A DNA stretch of 64,000 bases. It comes from Chitinophaga varians. Its GTDB lineage: Bacteria; Bacteroidota; Bacteroidia; Chitinophagales; Chitinophagaceae. The notes below the pieces were generated by a model. That model was not told the origin of the DNA, ran no database searches, and saw only the letters and a program-made list of their open reading frames with translations. Of the stretch, positions 44,005 through 52,552 are shown piece by piece. Both the position numbers and the translations under genes were made by a program. Where the stretch lies: contig NZ_JACVFB010000001.1 in the NCBI RefSeq assembly GCF_014529945.1, forward strand, positions 930,001 to 994,000. The letters are read 5' to 3'. The stretch's first letter is position 1. Each line of letters opens with the position of its first letter.

Positions 44005-45117
44005 CTAGCTCCGTGGAGGAAACAATCCGGTGATGGCAATAAAAAACTGAACACTCAGATAAGGCTGCATATTGTCAAGAGCGGGGGGAGTTGTACCATT
44101 ATTGACGGTCAGTGTTGCAGGCAGACTGGCGCTCACTCCCGGACCGGCAGTAAGGCTGTACAGGTTGCCGGTTGTGGAGGTGCCGGAGAATGCTCCCACC
44201 GGATTATGTGTATTGTTATTGTCGCCGGCCGGCAGGCTAAGACTGTTGCTTTTCACATTATGTGTATGCGGTGGCAGCTGGCTGGCAGTAAGGGTTTCAT
44301 TGATGATGCCACCTTCGACTCCCTGATTGTACAAACTCAGGCCCGGACCCTGACGGGGGCCGATGGGCACTTTCCCCTGCAGGTTAGGCAGGTAGAACGC
44401 GGTGGTGGTATAAGGTTTGTACAGGTCCCCTAACACGGCAAAAAGTGCCTGGTTTTGCGCAATGGACATCGCTGCTCCGTTACATAAAGCATAACCTCTG
44501 GGTGGGGCCTGGAACGCAGCCATGATGATATCGCCCATTTGCTGGCTTGTCTTAGTGCCTCCACTGGGATATATCCCTTGTGTGGCAATGACATAATTCA
44601 TGCAGAGGCCCGGCATCATATTATTAACCCGCTGGTTGGCAGTGGCATTGAGGTCGGTGGTAAATGCAGCTCCCTGTGGGGTAGTCATTTCCGTTACATT
44701 CAATGCCATCATCTTGTCGTCGGCCTGGTAGCTGAAACGCGGCTTACCGGTGACAGGCGCGGGATAAGCATTGGCAGGAGATGATGCGTCAGCAGTAGTG
44801 CCGGTTTTCATCTGTATCTGCGCGCCCGGAGCGATGCTGTGGGTATGACCGCTGATATGGGCGGCTGTCAATGGCTTATCGGCAGTGCCTTTGGCTTCTC
44901 CTAAGGGATAGCTGTTGTTGGTACATAAAGGTATCCGGCCTTGTAAGTCCGGCAGCCTGAAAGTAGAAATACCATCTCCACCGTAGGTGTTGCCGAGTAG
45001 TGAGAATAATGCTTCATTGCCGCTGATGGGGAGCTCCTGACCGTTGCAAAGCTCAAATCCGATAGGGGCATAGTTAAGGGCTATAAGGAATATCTCCCCG
45101 AGAAACGCCTCGTCCAT
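44005..45117 (-). CDS. Two-domain tail-collar protein (MdpB-like)
   Basis: This is a 370-residue protein made of two tail collar domains in tandem: the first begins FLGEIFLIALNYAPIGFELC and has LLGNTYGGDGISTFRLPDL; the second starts near residue 190 with MGDIIMAAFQAPPRGYALC and has FYLPNLQGKVPIG. Each ends in the NMxPxL..FxIAxxGxFP block. There is no signal peptide. With the following single-collar gene 25 bases downstream, three collar domains lie in a row, the result of local duplications. No other phage genes are near. Confidence 0.82.
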   Translation of the reverse strand: MDEAFLGEIFLIALNYAPIGFELCNGQELPISGNEALFSLLGNTYGGDGISTFRLPDLQGRIPLCTNNSYPLGEAKGTADKPLTAAHISGHTHSIAPGAQIQMKTGTTADASSPANAYPAPVTGKPRFSYQADDKMMALNVTEMTTPQGAAFTTDLNATANQRVNNMMPGLCMNYVIATQGIYPSGGTKTSQQMGDIIMAAFQAPPRGYALCNGAAMSIAQNQALFAVLGDLYKPYTTTAFYLPNLQGKVPIGPRQGPGLSLYNQGVEGGIINETLTASQLPPHTHNVKSNSLSLPAGDNNNTHNPVGAFSGTSTTGNLYSLTAGPGVSASLPATLTVNNGTTPPALDNMQPYLSVQFFIAITGLFPPRS

Positions 45118-45220
45118 GTGGTTGTGTGATTTAGATAAAGGGATACGTTTGGTCGCGTCTGAACCGCCGCAAAAATATCATATAATTTTTCCTGTACAAT
45201 AAATTATTTCGTAAAATGTA

Positions 45221-45228
45221 TATCTTTA
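45221..45228 (+). promoter_or_regulatory. Predicted -7 promoter box of the metallophosphatase gene
   Basis: TATCTTTA matches the -7 consensus TAnnTTTG in seven of eight positions and lies 27 bases before the start at 45256, in the divergent gap with the tail-collar gene. The -33 part is unclear. Confidence 0.4.
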
Positions 45229-45255
45229 CGCCCATTCTTCCGTTCCCTATAACAT

Positions 45256-46104
45256 ATGAATAAAGATCGCCGCGCTTTTCTGCGCAATACCTCTCTCGCT
45301 ACAGGCTTGCTGTTGCTGCAACAACCATTCAGATCACTGGCTGCCACCACCGGCAACGCTACTTACCTTCCCGGTAATAACCGTGCGCTTCAGATATGGC
45401 ATACCAATGATATGCACGGACAGGTACCTCGCCTGCGCCCATCCGGCGATCAGGGCATATTGCTGGACGCGGGCGACTTCCTTCACGGGACGGCTAACGG
45501 TAATGTACATAGGGAAACCATCGACGCCATGAACCGCGCCGGCTATCACGCGGCTACTATCGGTAATCGTGAACTGGCAGGTGGACAGGCTGCCCTGGCT
45601 GCCCTGATACCTCATATGCAATTCGCATTGGTCAACTGTAACTACCAATTTACGGATAAAACATTGGCCCGTCAGGTGCTGCCTTATAAAATCGTATATG
45701 CGGGATCGTTAAAAGTAGGTATTACCGGCGTAGGCCCGGCATTACCGGCTGATAGCGGCGTCACATTCCTGCCGCCGGTACAGGCGGCCAACGATATGGC
45801 TGTTCGCCTGAAGGAAGAACACGGTTGCCACATCGTAGTATGCCTCTCACATCTGGGTTTCCAACAACCGGAAGGCGTGGCAGACAACCGCGATGTAGCC
45901 GCCGGCTCTACCCACATCGATTGGGTGGTTGGCGGGCATCAACAGAAAATCATTCGCACCACTATGGTGTTGCACAACGCCAACCAGCATGAAGTATACC
46001 TCAGTCAATCCGGCGCCAACGGATCGATGATCGGCTCCATGAAAATGCTGTTCGATGAAACCCGCAGGAGATCAGGTATCGAGCCTGGTTGTATCATGGC
46101 CTGA
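45256..46104 (+). CDS. 5'-nucleotidase-like metallophosphatase with altered catalytic dyad
   Basis: This is a 282-residue protein with a Tat-type signal (DRRAFLRN, then a hydrophobic stretch). It has the N-terminal metallophosphatase fold of the UshA/CD73 family. The metal ligands are kept: Asp52 and His54 in HTNDMHG, Asp74 in DAGDFLHG, Asn104, His in LSHLG and His in GGHQQ. The GNHEFD motif, whose His and Asp form the catalytic dyad in E. coli UshA, reads GNRELA, so His becomes Arg105 and Asp becomes Ala108. The second, substrate-binding 5'-nucleotidase domain is missing. It may be a binding or weakly active relative. Confidence 0.82.
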   Translation: MNKDRRAFLRNTSLATGLLLLQQPFRSLAATTGNATYLPGNNRALQIWHTNDMHGQVPRLRPSGDQGILLDAGDFLHGTANGNVHRETIDAMNRAGYHAATIGNRELAGGQAALAALIPHMQFALVNCNYQFTDKTLARQVLPYKIVYAGSLKVGITGVGPALPADSGVTFLPPVQAANDMAVRLKEEHGCHIVVCLSHLGFQQPEGVADNRDVAAGSTHIDWVVGGHQQKIIRTTMVLHNANQHEVYLSQSGANGSMIGSMKMLFDETRRRSGIEPGCIMA

Positions 46105-46170
46105 GCTAGACGGAGATCAATCGTGTGCCGCAAATGATTACATTTGCCAGCGTATTATTGATTTTAGCCC

Positions 46171-46902
46171 ATGTACGCATTTCAGAAGTTTGCCAGACTG
46201 TTCCCCGCTTATGAAGATGTTTTCGATACTGATGTTCACTTACATCAGCAACACTTCCTGCCACTTGTTTCCATCAACCTCCGCGCGATATATCCTGATC
46301 GCGATGAATGGCTGCACATCGTCTCTGTTAAAGCATTTTACGACGGCAGGGTGGGCGAGTCCAAAGAACAATATCACACTCCGTTCACCCAACCGGATAT
46401 CATTGGTTTTGATGTGATAAGTGGTAAGTACCGTTTTGAGGCCGACTGGCGTTATTTTGAAAACTATAGCGTTATTCCGGAAGAGCAATACGCGAGCGAT
46501 TTCCCCGATCAGCAAATTGAATACAACATGAATGAAGCCATGTACCAGTTGAAGAAAGGGTATTTTGAGCAGTATGGTCAGTTGTATGAAGGTGATTTTA
46601 ACCGCCCTGGTTTACAGGTAAATGATATCCGCCGCCTGGAACGGCTACGCGCCTTAACACCGGCAGACCTAAAGAAAGATGTTGTATCGGATTATCTGGC
46701 AGAACTGCACCAGGAGCGGCCTGCCGGCATATTTACCACACTCGCGCCGGAGGCGTTTCCGGATGATGCGCCCATTGATCCTTCCTTTGAATACATCGGT
46801 ACCATCGACGGCAGTGAATTTCAGCACACTGCGCCGGATAGCATCAGCCTTTTCTATAGCCCGGCGTTACACAAAGCGACGGTCATCTTCGGCAATACGT
46901 GA
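46171..46902 (+). CDS. Protein of unknown function
   Basis: This is a 243-residue soluble protein without signal peptide (MYAFQKFARLFPAYEDVFDT at the start), acidic and rich in aromatic residues. No domain is recognised. It follows the metallophosphatase gene by 66 bases and may share its transcript. Confidence 0.65.
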   Translation: MYAFQKFARLFPAYEDVFDTDVHLHQQHFLPLVSINLRAIYPDRDEWLHIVSVKAFYDGRVGESKEQYHTPFTQPDIIGFDVISGKYRFEADWRYFENYSVIPEEQYASDFPDQQIEYNMNEAMYQLKKGYFEQYGQLYEGDFNRPGLQVNDIRRLERLRALTPADLKKDVVSDYLAELHQERPAGIFTTLAPEAFPDDAPIDPSFEYIGTIDGSEFQHTAPDSISLFYSPALHKATVIFGNT

Positions 46903-47112
46903 CAAAGCAACCGGAAGACGGCCCCCGCACTTAATGAATTGTTAACCATCCGTGTATGCCTGACAATTTTATTGTGTGCTATAATCTTTCATGGAAGCAT
47001 CATTCCAGGGCTGCATGAGGTAGTGGTCGGGGAAAGCAGGCCGCATTTATTTTAACGGATATTTATAATAAAATTAATGATGATCGTCAACAGGGATGGG
47101 CACAAAAATCCG

Positions 47113-47120
47113 TATATTTA
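47113..47120 (+). promoter_or_regulatory. Predicted -7 promoter box
   Basis: TATATTTA resembles TAnnTTTG (seven of eight) and lies 17 bases before the start at 47138, so the leader would be very short. Confidence 0.35.
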
Positions 47121-47137
47121 TCCCTATAAACGATACC

Positions 47138-47656
47138 ATGAAACAGTTGCTGTTAACCACCCTGATGTGGCTGTTTTCCCTTACCGTCTTTGCACAGCAA
47201 AAAGTGAACCTGGCAAAACTATTATTTGATGAAGCGCCCGCGAAAGTACTGCAGGGCATCGCCGGTGTGCGGGAAGGGAAGATGTATGACCTCACCAATA
47301 TGATCTCCTATGGCATAGATAGTAAAGGAGCCTTGTTATTTGACCGCTATGCGCCCCCACATATAGAGCTGCTGGCCTATAATGATAAAGTGGCGGGATA
47401 TGCTTTCCGGATATTGAGTTATTCGGCGCAGCAGGAGATAAAAGATTATCTGGAAGACCACTACGCCCTGAAGCTGGCCGATTCTTCCCACCTGGGTAGA
47501 CAGTACGGCTATACGGACAGTCAGGTGACGATTAAATTCCAGACCGTGCCGGAAGCTGATTTTAAGCAGGGGAGGAACGGTTACCTCGATATAAAAACGA
47601 AGACGCTGACCAAAGCGATAGCGATACAGGAAGAACGATTTAAAAAGGCGCACTAG
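47138..47656 (+). CDS. Small secreted protein of unknown function
   Basis: This is a 172-residue protein with a clear signal peptide (MKQLLLTTLMWLFSLTVFAQ). The mature part has mixed helices and strands, VLQGIAGVREGKMYDLTNMI being the most distinctive run; no domain is recognised. The Met at 47138 fits the signal peptide; the one at 47096 adds a polar leader. It is followed at once by a strong terminator. Confidence 0.68.
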   Translation: MKQLLLTTLMWLFSLTVFAQQKVNLAKLLFDEAPAKVLQGIAGVREGKMYDLTNMISYGIDSKGALLFDRYAPPHIELLAYNDKVAGYAFRILSYSAQQEIKDYLEDHYALKLADSSHLGRQYGYTDSQVTIKFQTVPEADFKQGRNGYLDIKTKTLTKAIAIQEERFKKAH

Positions 47657-47677
47657 GAAGTGCGCCTTTTTTTATTT
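47642..47677. terminator. Strong terminator shared by convergent genes
   Basis: AAAAAGGCGCACT (47642-47654) pairs with AGTGCGCCTTTTT around loop AGGA and runs into a T-tract. It overlaps the end of the upstream gene and lies against the stop (47672) of the convergent lipoprotein gene. Confidence 0.88.
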
Positions 47678-48526
47678 GTTCAGGTCAATGTATTTGTAAT
47701 GCGAAACATAGGTACTGGTGCCAGGGAAGGCGCCGAAGTCCTGCTGCCGGGCGGTATCAGTGGCCGGCAGGTTTTTATCATTCATCGAACGGCTGCGAAT
47801 GATTTGATATTGCAGCTTACCGGCGCCATCTGTTACCGTGGTGGTTTGGAGCATATTGGCAGAAAGTTGCTGGACGTTGGGGATATACTCCCGTAGCAGA
47901 TGCAAAGCTGTCATGGATTTAAAGATATTCGGCACATCACTGTAAGTATGTTTATAGATACTGACAAGTTCCATCGCAAGGGTGCTTTGGTTGGTCATGT
48001 ACGCCTTTTCTTCCACCACATTATCTCCCTGCCAGGTGTATTCCCAGATTTTGTGCGCCCGTATATCCTCGTGTTTGAAAACAACTTTTACAATCCTGTT
48101 GTTTTCGTATACCAGCGAATCATACCGTGTGTTGGCATATCCCGGTTCATAGTATCGTACTATCTGATTGTTGAGAAGCCGGGTTTCCGTAATTACTTTG
48201 GGAGTGCCTGTCAGGCCGAATTGCCGGGTCAGACTAACGATGTTGTTCTTATCATATCCCGCGGTGTATTTGAAATAGAAGTCCATGGTTTCGCTCTGGA
48301 ATGTCTCCCGGAAATTGAACGTCTTATCAGGATTGTAAGCGAACACGGTGCTGTCTTTGATTTTAGCGGGTTCTCCGTTGTTGTCAAGATGGACACCGAT
48401 GATTCCCGTAACGCGCCAGTCTGGTGTTTTAGGCACTTCGGGTGTAACGATGTCGTCTGATTTGTTGCTGCTGCAGCTGGCAGCCATGAGTGCCAGCGCT
48501 GTCATACCAAGCCACACTTTTTTCAT
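47672..48526 (-). CDS. Lipoprotein of unknown function, tandem paralogue C
   Basis: This is a 284-residue lipoprotein (signal peptide with ALMAASCSS), the last of three tandem paralogues. The mature part is built of repeated beta strands with the shared motifs NPDKTF, RYDSLVYENNRIVKV and VSHYKYIDLNK at the end. Motif pattern suggests a YD-like or DUF4595-like beta fold. It is 44 bases after paralogue B. Copies A and C are closer to each other than to B. The function is unknown. Confidence 0.75.
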   Translation of the reverse strand: MKKVWLGMTALALMAASCSSNKSDDIVTPEVPKTPDWRVTGIIGVHLDNNGEPAKIKDSTVFAYNPDKTFNFRETFQSETMDFYFKYTAGYDKNNIVSLTRQFGLTGTPKVITETRLLNNQIVRYYEPGYANTRYDSLVYENNRIVKVVFKHEDIRAHKIWEYTWQGDNVVEEKAYMTNQSTLAMELVSIYKHTYSDVPNIFKSMTALHLLREYIPNVQQLSANMLQTTTVTDGAGKLQYQIIRSRSMNDKNLPATDTARQQDFGAFPGTSTYVSHYKYIDLNK

Positions 48527-48570
48527 GCAGGTAATGAGTCTTTTTTTTGATGTATGTAAATTGGTTTCCG

Positions 48571-49437
48571 TTATTTTTTATTCAGGTCAATATATTTTGA
48601 GCGGGATACACTGTACAGCTGACGGGTACCGGCTACTGCATCGGTATACCAGAGGCTGTCTGTGGCGGGCAGGTTGTTCTCGTCAAGGGTATAGCTCAGG
48701 GTGTATGTATATAAAATTTTGCCGTCTGTTGCAAAAGTTGTGGTGCTACGGAGGGCATTGGCCGAGAACGTGCTGGCATCCGGTGCGCCTCCCCACAGCA
48801 AAAAACAGGGGGCAGCACTCTTGAGCATATTGGCAATGTCGGTATAGTCATATCTGGTAACAGATATATCTTTCCAGCCTTCGTTCGGCGCATAGACGTA
48901 ATACTTCACTTCCTTCAGGTTATCGTGCTCCCAGGCATATTCCCACTTCCTGCTCATAGAAACCGGGTCATCGATATGTATCACTTTCACGATTTTATTG
49001 TTCTCGTACACTACAGAATCATAGCGGGTTGTTTCAAGGCCTGGCTTGAAAAAGCGGACCAGCTGATGATTGACATACCGTGTTTCATTGACAATTTCCG
49101 GGGTGCCCGTTTTACTATGCTGGTAAGTTATTTTGGCCACCTGCTGTTGATCGTACAAAGCGGTGTACAGGTAATAGGTGGCCCCGGAATTGGCGCGGGG
49201 ACCTCTGAATTGCTCCTGGGTATGGAACGTCTTGTCCGGATTATAAGTGGTGATGATACTGTCAGTAACGCCGGGTTTTATCAGCGGATTGTTCCCGTAC
49301 GCATAACGGATCACCGTTTCGGACAGGCGCCATTCCGGCGATGGCGGAAACACGGGCGTAATATCGTCGGACTTTTTGCTGCCACAGCTACCGGCGATGA
49401 CAGCGTAAACCGTCATATAAAACCAAACTCGCTTCAT
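48571..49437 (-). CDS. Lipoprotein of unknown function, tandem paralogue B
   Basis: This is a 288-residue lipoprotein with signal peptide ending AGSCGS. It is the middle and most diverged copy of three: it keeps YNPDKTFHTQEQF, RYDSVVYENNKIVKV and SRSKYIDLNKK, but differs in the middle and has a more acidic face. It lies 167 bases after copy A, with a hairpin between, so its expression may be separate. No function is known. Confidence 0.75.
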   Translation of the reverse strand: MKRVWFYMTVYAVIAGSCGSKKSDDITPVFPPSPEWRLSETVIRYAYGNNPLIKPGVTDSIITTYNPDKTFHTQEQFRGPRANSGATYYLYTALYDQQQVAKITYQHSKTGTPEIVNETRYVNHQLVRFFKPGLETTRYDSVVYENNKIVKVIHIDDPVSMSRKWEYAWEHDNLKEVKYYVYAPNEGWKDISVTRYDYTDIANMLKSAAPCFLLWGGAPDASTFSANALRSTTTFATDGKILYTYTLSYTLDENNLPATDSLWYTDAVAGTRQLYSVSRSKYIDLNKK

Positions 49438-49560
49438 AAGGGGATCATTGTGGGTTCTTATCTAGTACAGACAGGCAATATCGGGCGCAAGGTAGGTTAA
49501 CTTTTTTGATGGCCAATGGATCCGGTTAAATTGGGGGTAAACAGGACGGCTATACGGGCA

Positions 49561-49591
49561 AAACGCCCCGGGAATATAGCAGGGCGTTTTG
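49561..49591 (-). terminator. Hairpin after lipoprotein paralogue A
   Basis: AAAACGCCC (49561-49569) pairs with GGGCGTTTT (49583-49591) around a 13-base loop. It lies just past the stop at 49605 on the minus strand, and the stem ends in four Ts. Confidence 0.6.
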
Positions 49592-49604
49592 CTGTTGTAA
49601 TTAT

Positions 49605-50462
49605 TTATTTAGCCAGGTCAATGTATTTGTAATGAGAGACAGTGATAGGCTGACGGGGTGTGTTATTGGCAATATTCCTGTACCAGCAGGTATCGGTGTC
49701 CGGCAGCTTTTTGTCGTTCAGCGAACGTCTGTAGCTGTATTCTGCGTAAACAATCCCATCTGCCTTAGCGAGGGTGGTGCTGTTTACTTCGTTGGCAGAC
49801 AGCTGCTGCACGTTGGGGTCCGACTGTCTTAACAGGTGATAGCCGGCCATGGGCCTGGACACATTGGGAACATCGCTGTAGGTGTGTTTGGTGATGTGTG
49901 TCAGTTCAAGTACCAGGGTTGTTGGATTGGCCTGGTACATTCTCTCCTCCACCAGATTGTCGTTCTGCCACGTATATTCCCATTTTGCATTATTCCGCTT
50001 GTCCTCATGCGTGTACACTACTCTCACAATCTTGTTGTTTTCATACACCAGGGAGTCATACCGGCTATTGGCATATCCTGGCTCAAAGTAACGGACCAGC
50101 TGATTATTGGTGTTACGGGCTTCTGTTATCAGCTGCGCGGCAGCGGTTTTACTGCTTTGCAAAGTTAGTTTGGTGATGTTTTGTTGATCATACACCACTT
50201 TGTAAAGGCCATAGTAAGATGGTACTGCGCCTTTGAATTCTTCCCGTGAGTTAAATGTTTTGTCAGGATTGTAGGTGATGACAGTGCTGTCTTCGTAGGA
50301 AGAGACCGTACCGGTATTGTCCACATCTCTACGGATAATTTCAGACAGATACCATTCGCCGGTCTTCGGTATTTCGGGCGTAACCGCGTCGTCGGACTTG
50401 CTGCTGCTGCAGCTGGCAGCCATGAATGCCAATGTTGCCATGCAAAGCCATGTTTTCTTCAT
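49605..50462 (-). CDS. Lipoprotein of unknown function, tandem paralogue A
   Basis: This is a 285-residue lipoprotein with signal peptide FMAASCSSSKSDD, the first of three tandem copies. It shares TYNPDKTFNSREEF, YFEPGYANSRYDSLVYENN and VSHYKYIDLAK with copy C. Three surface lipoproteins of one fold in a row suggest gain by duplication with later change, as seen in surface antigens or binding proteins. It is divergent from fecI, separated by a 219-base AT-rich gap. Confidence 0.75.
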   Translation of the reverse strand: MKKTWLCMATLAFMAASCSSSKSDDAVTPEIPKTGEWYLSEIIRRDVDNTGTVSSYEDSTVITYNPDKTFNSREEFKGAVPSYYGLYKVVYDQQNITKLTLQSSKTAAAQLITEARNTNNQLVRYFEPGYANSRYDSLVYENNKIVRVVYTHEDKRNNAKWEYTWQNDNLVEERMYQANPTTLVLELTHITKHTYSDVPNVSRPMAGYHLLRQSDPNVQQLSANEVNSTTLAKADGIVYAEYSYRRSLNDKKLPDTDTCWYRNIANNTPRQPITVSHYKYIDLAK

Positions 50463-50578
50463 AGGGGATAATTGATTAATTATTATATGGTTTAAGTATA
50501 TGACATTGAGTGTAAATTAGTTTATTTTATTTTATATGTAAATAAATCTTCCCGGAAATAAAAAAAGTGTGTTTTCCC

Positions 50579-50606
50579 TTCACCCTTTTTCGGAAGATGT
50601 GTGCCT
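50579..50606 (+). promoter_or_regulatory. Probable ECF-sigma promoter of fecI (site 1 of 3)
   Basis: TTCACCC (50579-50585), a 16-base spacer, then TGCCT (50602-50606), about 75 bases before fecI. The same two boxes at the same spacing occur before fecR (51307) and the first tlpA gene (60744). This suggests that FecI drives its own operon. Confidence 0.6.
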
Positions 50607-50681
50607 GTGTATATTACCATATACCAGAACCATAATAACAGGATTGTCGTCAGATTATATGTGAATCGCAGCTAAAAGGAG

Positions 50682-51299
50682 ATGATGGAAATAAATCCGG
50701 ATTATTTTTTACTTTGTACGGCTAACAATGAACGCGCAAGGTGGCTTATGCATCGACCAGAATCAGGAGAAGCTGTTTCCTTTGAGGAGCAGTTCAGGCA
50801 GCACTATACATTTTTATGTACGGTAGCCTATTACATCGTGGAAGACGAGGATGCGGCCAGAGACGTGGTACAGGACTTCTTCCTGTATTGCTGGCATAAA
50901 CGCCATCTCATCCGGATTACACATGACTTTAAAAGTTATGCCGCCCGTGCGGTTAAAAATGCTTCGCTGAATTATCTCCGGAAGTCCGGCAAAACGCAGC
51001 TGGAAGAAATTCATGTCATCGAGGAGCTGACCCGCTTTTTCCCACTGGAAGACGAAGAAGAGGAGGAACAACGCAACAGGGCACTGTGGGCGGCGGTTTC
51101 CCGTTTGCCGGAACAACGGCAACGCATATTCCTGATGAGCAACCGTGATGGCCTTAAATACAAAGACATCGCAGCGGCCCTCGATATTTCGATCAACACG
51201 GTGAAAACACAGATCAAACTGGCATTGCAGTTTTTAAGAAAGGAATGCGGCTGGATGGCGCGGATGATATCTTTTTTATTTTTTTTATCCCGCTGGTGA
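50682..51299 (+). CDS. FecI-like ECF sigma factor
   Basis: This is a 205-residue sigma-70 family protein. Region 2 is EQFRQHYTFLCTVAYYIVED with DVVQDFFLYCWHKR; region 4 has LPEQRQRIFLMSNRDG and the HTH KYKDIAAALDISINTVKTQI. The ATG at 50682 follows AGGAG with almost no spacing, and its ~22 extra residues are not typical; the ATG at 50748 could be the true start. A TACTTTG-like box at 50710-50717 sits between them. It is the first gene of fecI-fecR-susC-susD, and should direct RNA polymerase to promoters of that locus when the receptor is loaded. Confidence 0.9.
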   Translation: MMEINPDYFLLCTANNERARWLMHRPESGEAVSFEEQFRQHYTFLCTVAYYIVEDEDAARDVVQDFFLYCWHKRHLIRITHDFKSYAARAVKNASLNYLRKSGKTQLEEIHVIEELTRFFPLEDEEEEEQRNRALWAAVSRLPEQRQRIFLMSNRDGLKYKDIAAALDISINTVKTQIKLALQFLRKECGWMARMISFLFFLSRW

Positions 51300-51306
51300 A
51301 AATGCC

Positions 51307-51334
51307 TTCACCCTTTTTTAAACATCGATTGCCT
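51307..51334 (+). promoter_or_regulatory. Probable ECF-sigma promoter of fecR (site 2 of 3)
   Basis: TTCACCC (51307-51313), 16 bases, then TGCCT (51330-51334). It lies in the short fecI-fecR gap; transcription would begin only about 9 bases before the fecR ATG. Confidence 0.55.
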
Positions 51335-51349
51335 TAATGATAATCAGAT

Positions 51350-52459
51350 ATGAATTTAGATAATAACGAGCACGATATAGACTGGGAAAAGCTGATGCAG
51401 CGGTTGGAGGACGGGCAACTGCCTTCCGGCATGACCGAAGCGGAGCTGAAAGCGCTGGCCGCAGCCAGAGAGATGCAGGCACGGTTGAAGGCCGGTAGTT
51501 TTTCGGCCGACGAAGGCTGGCAGCAGTTCACCGAAGCAAGAGACCAACGGAAAGGACGTATACGCGTATTGGTGAGGACAGCCGTGGCCGCTGCGGTAGT
51601 ACTGGCTGCAGGCGCCACCTGGTGGACCTTCCGGGCCACGCCTGTTGCGCAGATAGCGAACGCCCAACCGGTAGAAAAGGTGATGCTCCGCCTGTCCGGC
51701 GGCCGTACGGTCACGCTGGGACAGGACACTCAACTGATACAAAACAACCCGATAGCCCGTATAAAAGCCAATACAGACCATCTCGAGTATGCAGCCGGCG
51801 GCGGTCAGGATCAGGTAACGGCCATGGATACACTGGATGTGCCCAGAGGCAGACAGTTCTCGCTCCGGCTGGCAGATGGCACACAGGTATGGCTGAACGC
51901 CGCTTCCCGCCTGATATTCCCGGCTGCCTTCCATGGCGCCTCCCGGGAAGTGACGGTACAGGGGGAGGCTTTCTTTGAAGTGGCACAACAGGCATCACAA
52001 CCGTTTATCGTTCACGCCGGCAAATCAACCATGAAAGTCCTCGGCACCGGGTTTAACGTCAACGCCTATGGGCAGGAGCAAACCACTACGCTCGCTACCG
52101 GCAAACTGCTGGTAACAGCAGGGCAGGAGCAGGTAACGCTGCTGCCGGATGAACAAGCCATATTAAACAATACAACCGGCTCCCTGCGCAAACAACCGGT
52201 GGAAGCACACTTGTACACTGCCTGGAAAGACGGGGACCTGTTCTTCGAGGACGCGCCCTTACAGGATATTACCGCCAGCCTGGCACGCAGCTACGACTAC
52301 CACTTTATATTTGACGATACCGACCTTAAGCAGATGAGTTTTACAATAGATATACGCCGCCCTGCGGCATTGCAGGATGTACTCAACCAAATCACCAAAA
52401 GTATGCAGACGGTCCGTTTTGAAGTGGACGGCCGTACGGTACATGTAAAAAAACAATAG
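51350..52459 (+). CDS. FecR-family anti-sigma factor
   Basis: This is a 369-residue FecR protein. A cytoplasmic N-terminus (about 1-65) should bind FecI, a membrane helix lies at about 70-88 (VAAAVVLAAGATWWTF), then the FecR beta domain (about 160-265; VPRGRQFSLRLADGTQVWLN, AFFEVAQQASQPFIVHAGKS) and the DUF4974 domain (about 290-369; LFFEDAPLQDITASLARSYD). It passes the state of the STN domain of the SusC receptor next to it on to FecI. The layout fecI-fecR-susC-susD is standard. Confidence 0.93.
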   Translation: MNLDNNEHDIDWEKLMQRLEDGQLPSGMTEAELKALAAAREMQARLKAGSFSADEGWQQFTEARDQRKGRIRVLVRTAVAAAVVLAAGATWWTFRATPVAQIANAQPVEKVMLRLSGGRTVTLGQDTQLIQNNPIARIKANTDHLEYAAGGGQDQVTAMDTLDVPRGRQFSLRLADGTQVWLNAASRLIFPAAFHGASREVTVQGEAFFEVAQQASQPFIVHAGKSTMKVLGTGFNVNAYGQEQTTTLATGKLLVTAGQEQVTLLPDEQAILNNTTGSLRKQPVEAHLYTAWKDGDLFFEDAPLQDITASLARSYDYHFIFDDTDLKQMSFTIDIRRPAALQDVLNQITKSMQTVRFEVDGRTVHVKKQ

Positions 52460-52552
52460 TAAAAGAACTAAACGGCCGTCATACCGGCGATTGACAACAG
52501 GTATTTCAGCGACCAGCGGGTTGCTCCCTTAAAACTTTAATATCAGACCAAC

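Noticed and set aside
43434..45117. Tail-collar genes as part of a prophage
   Set aside because: No capsid, terminase, integrase, lysis or other tail genes are near; the neighbours are T9SS surface genes.
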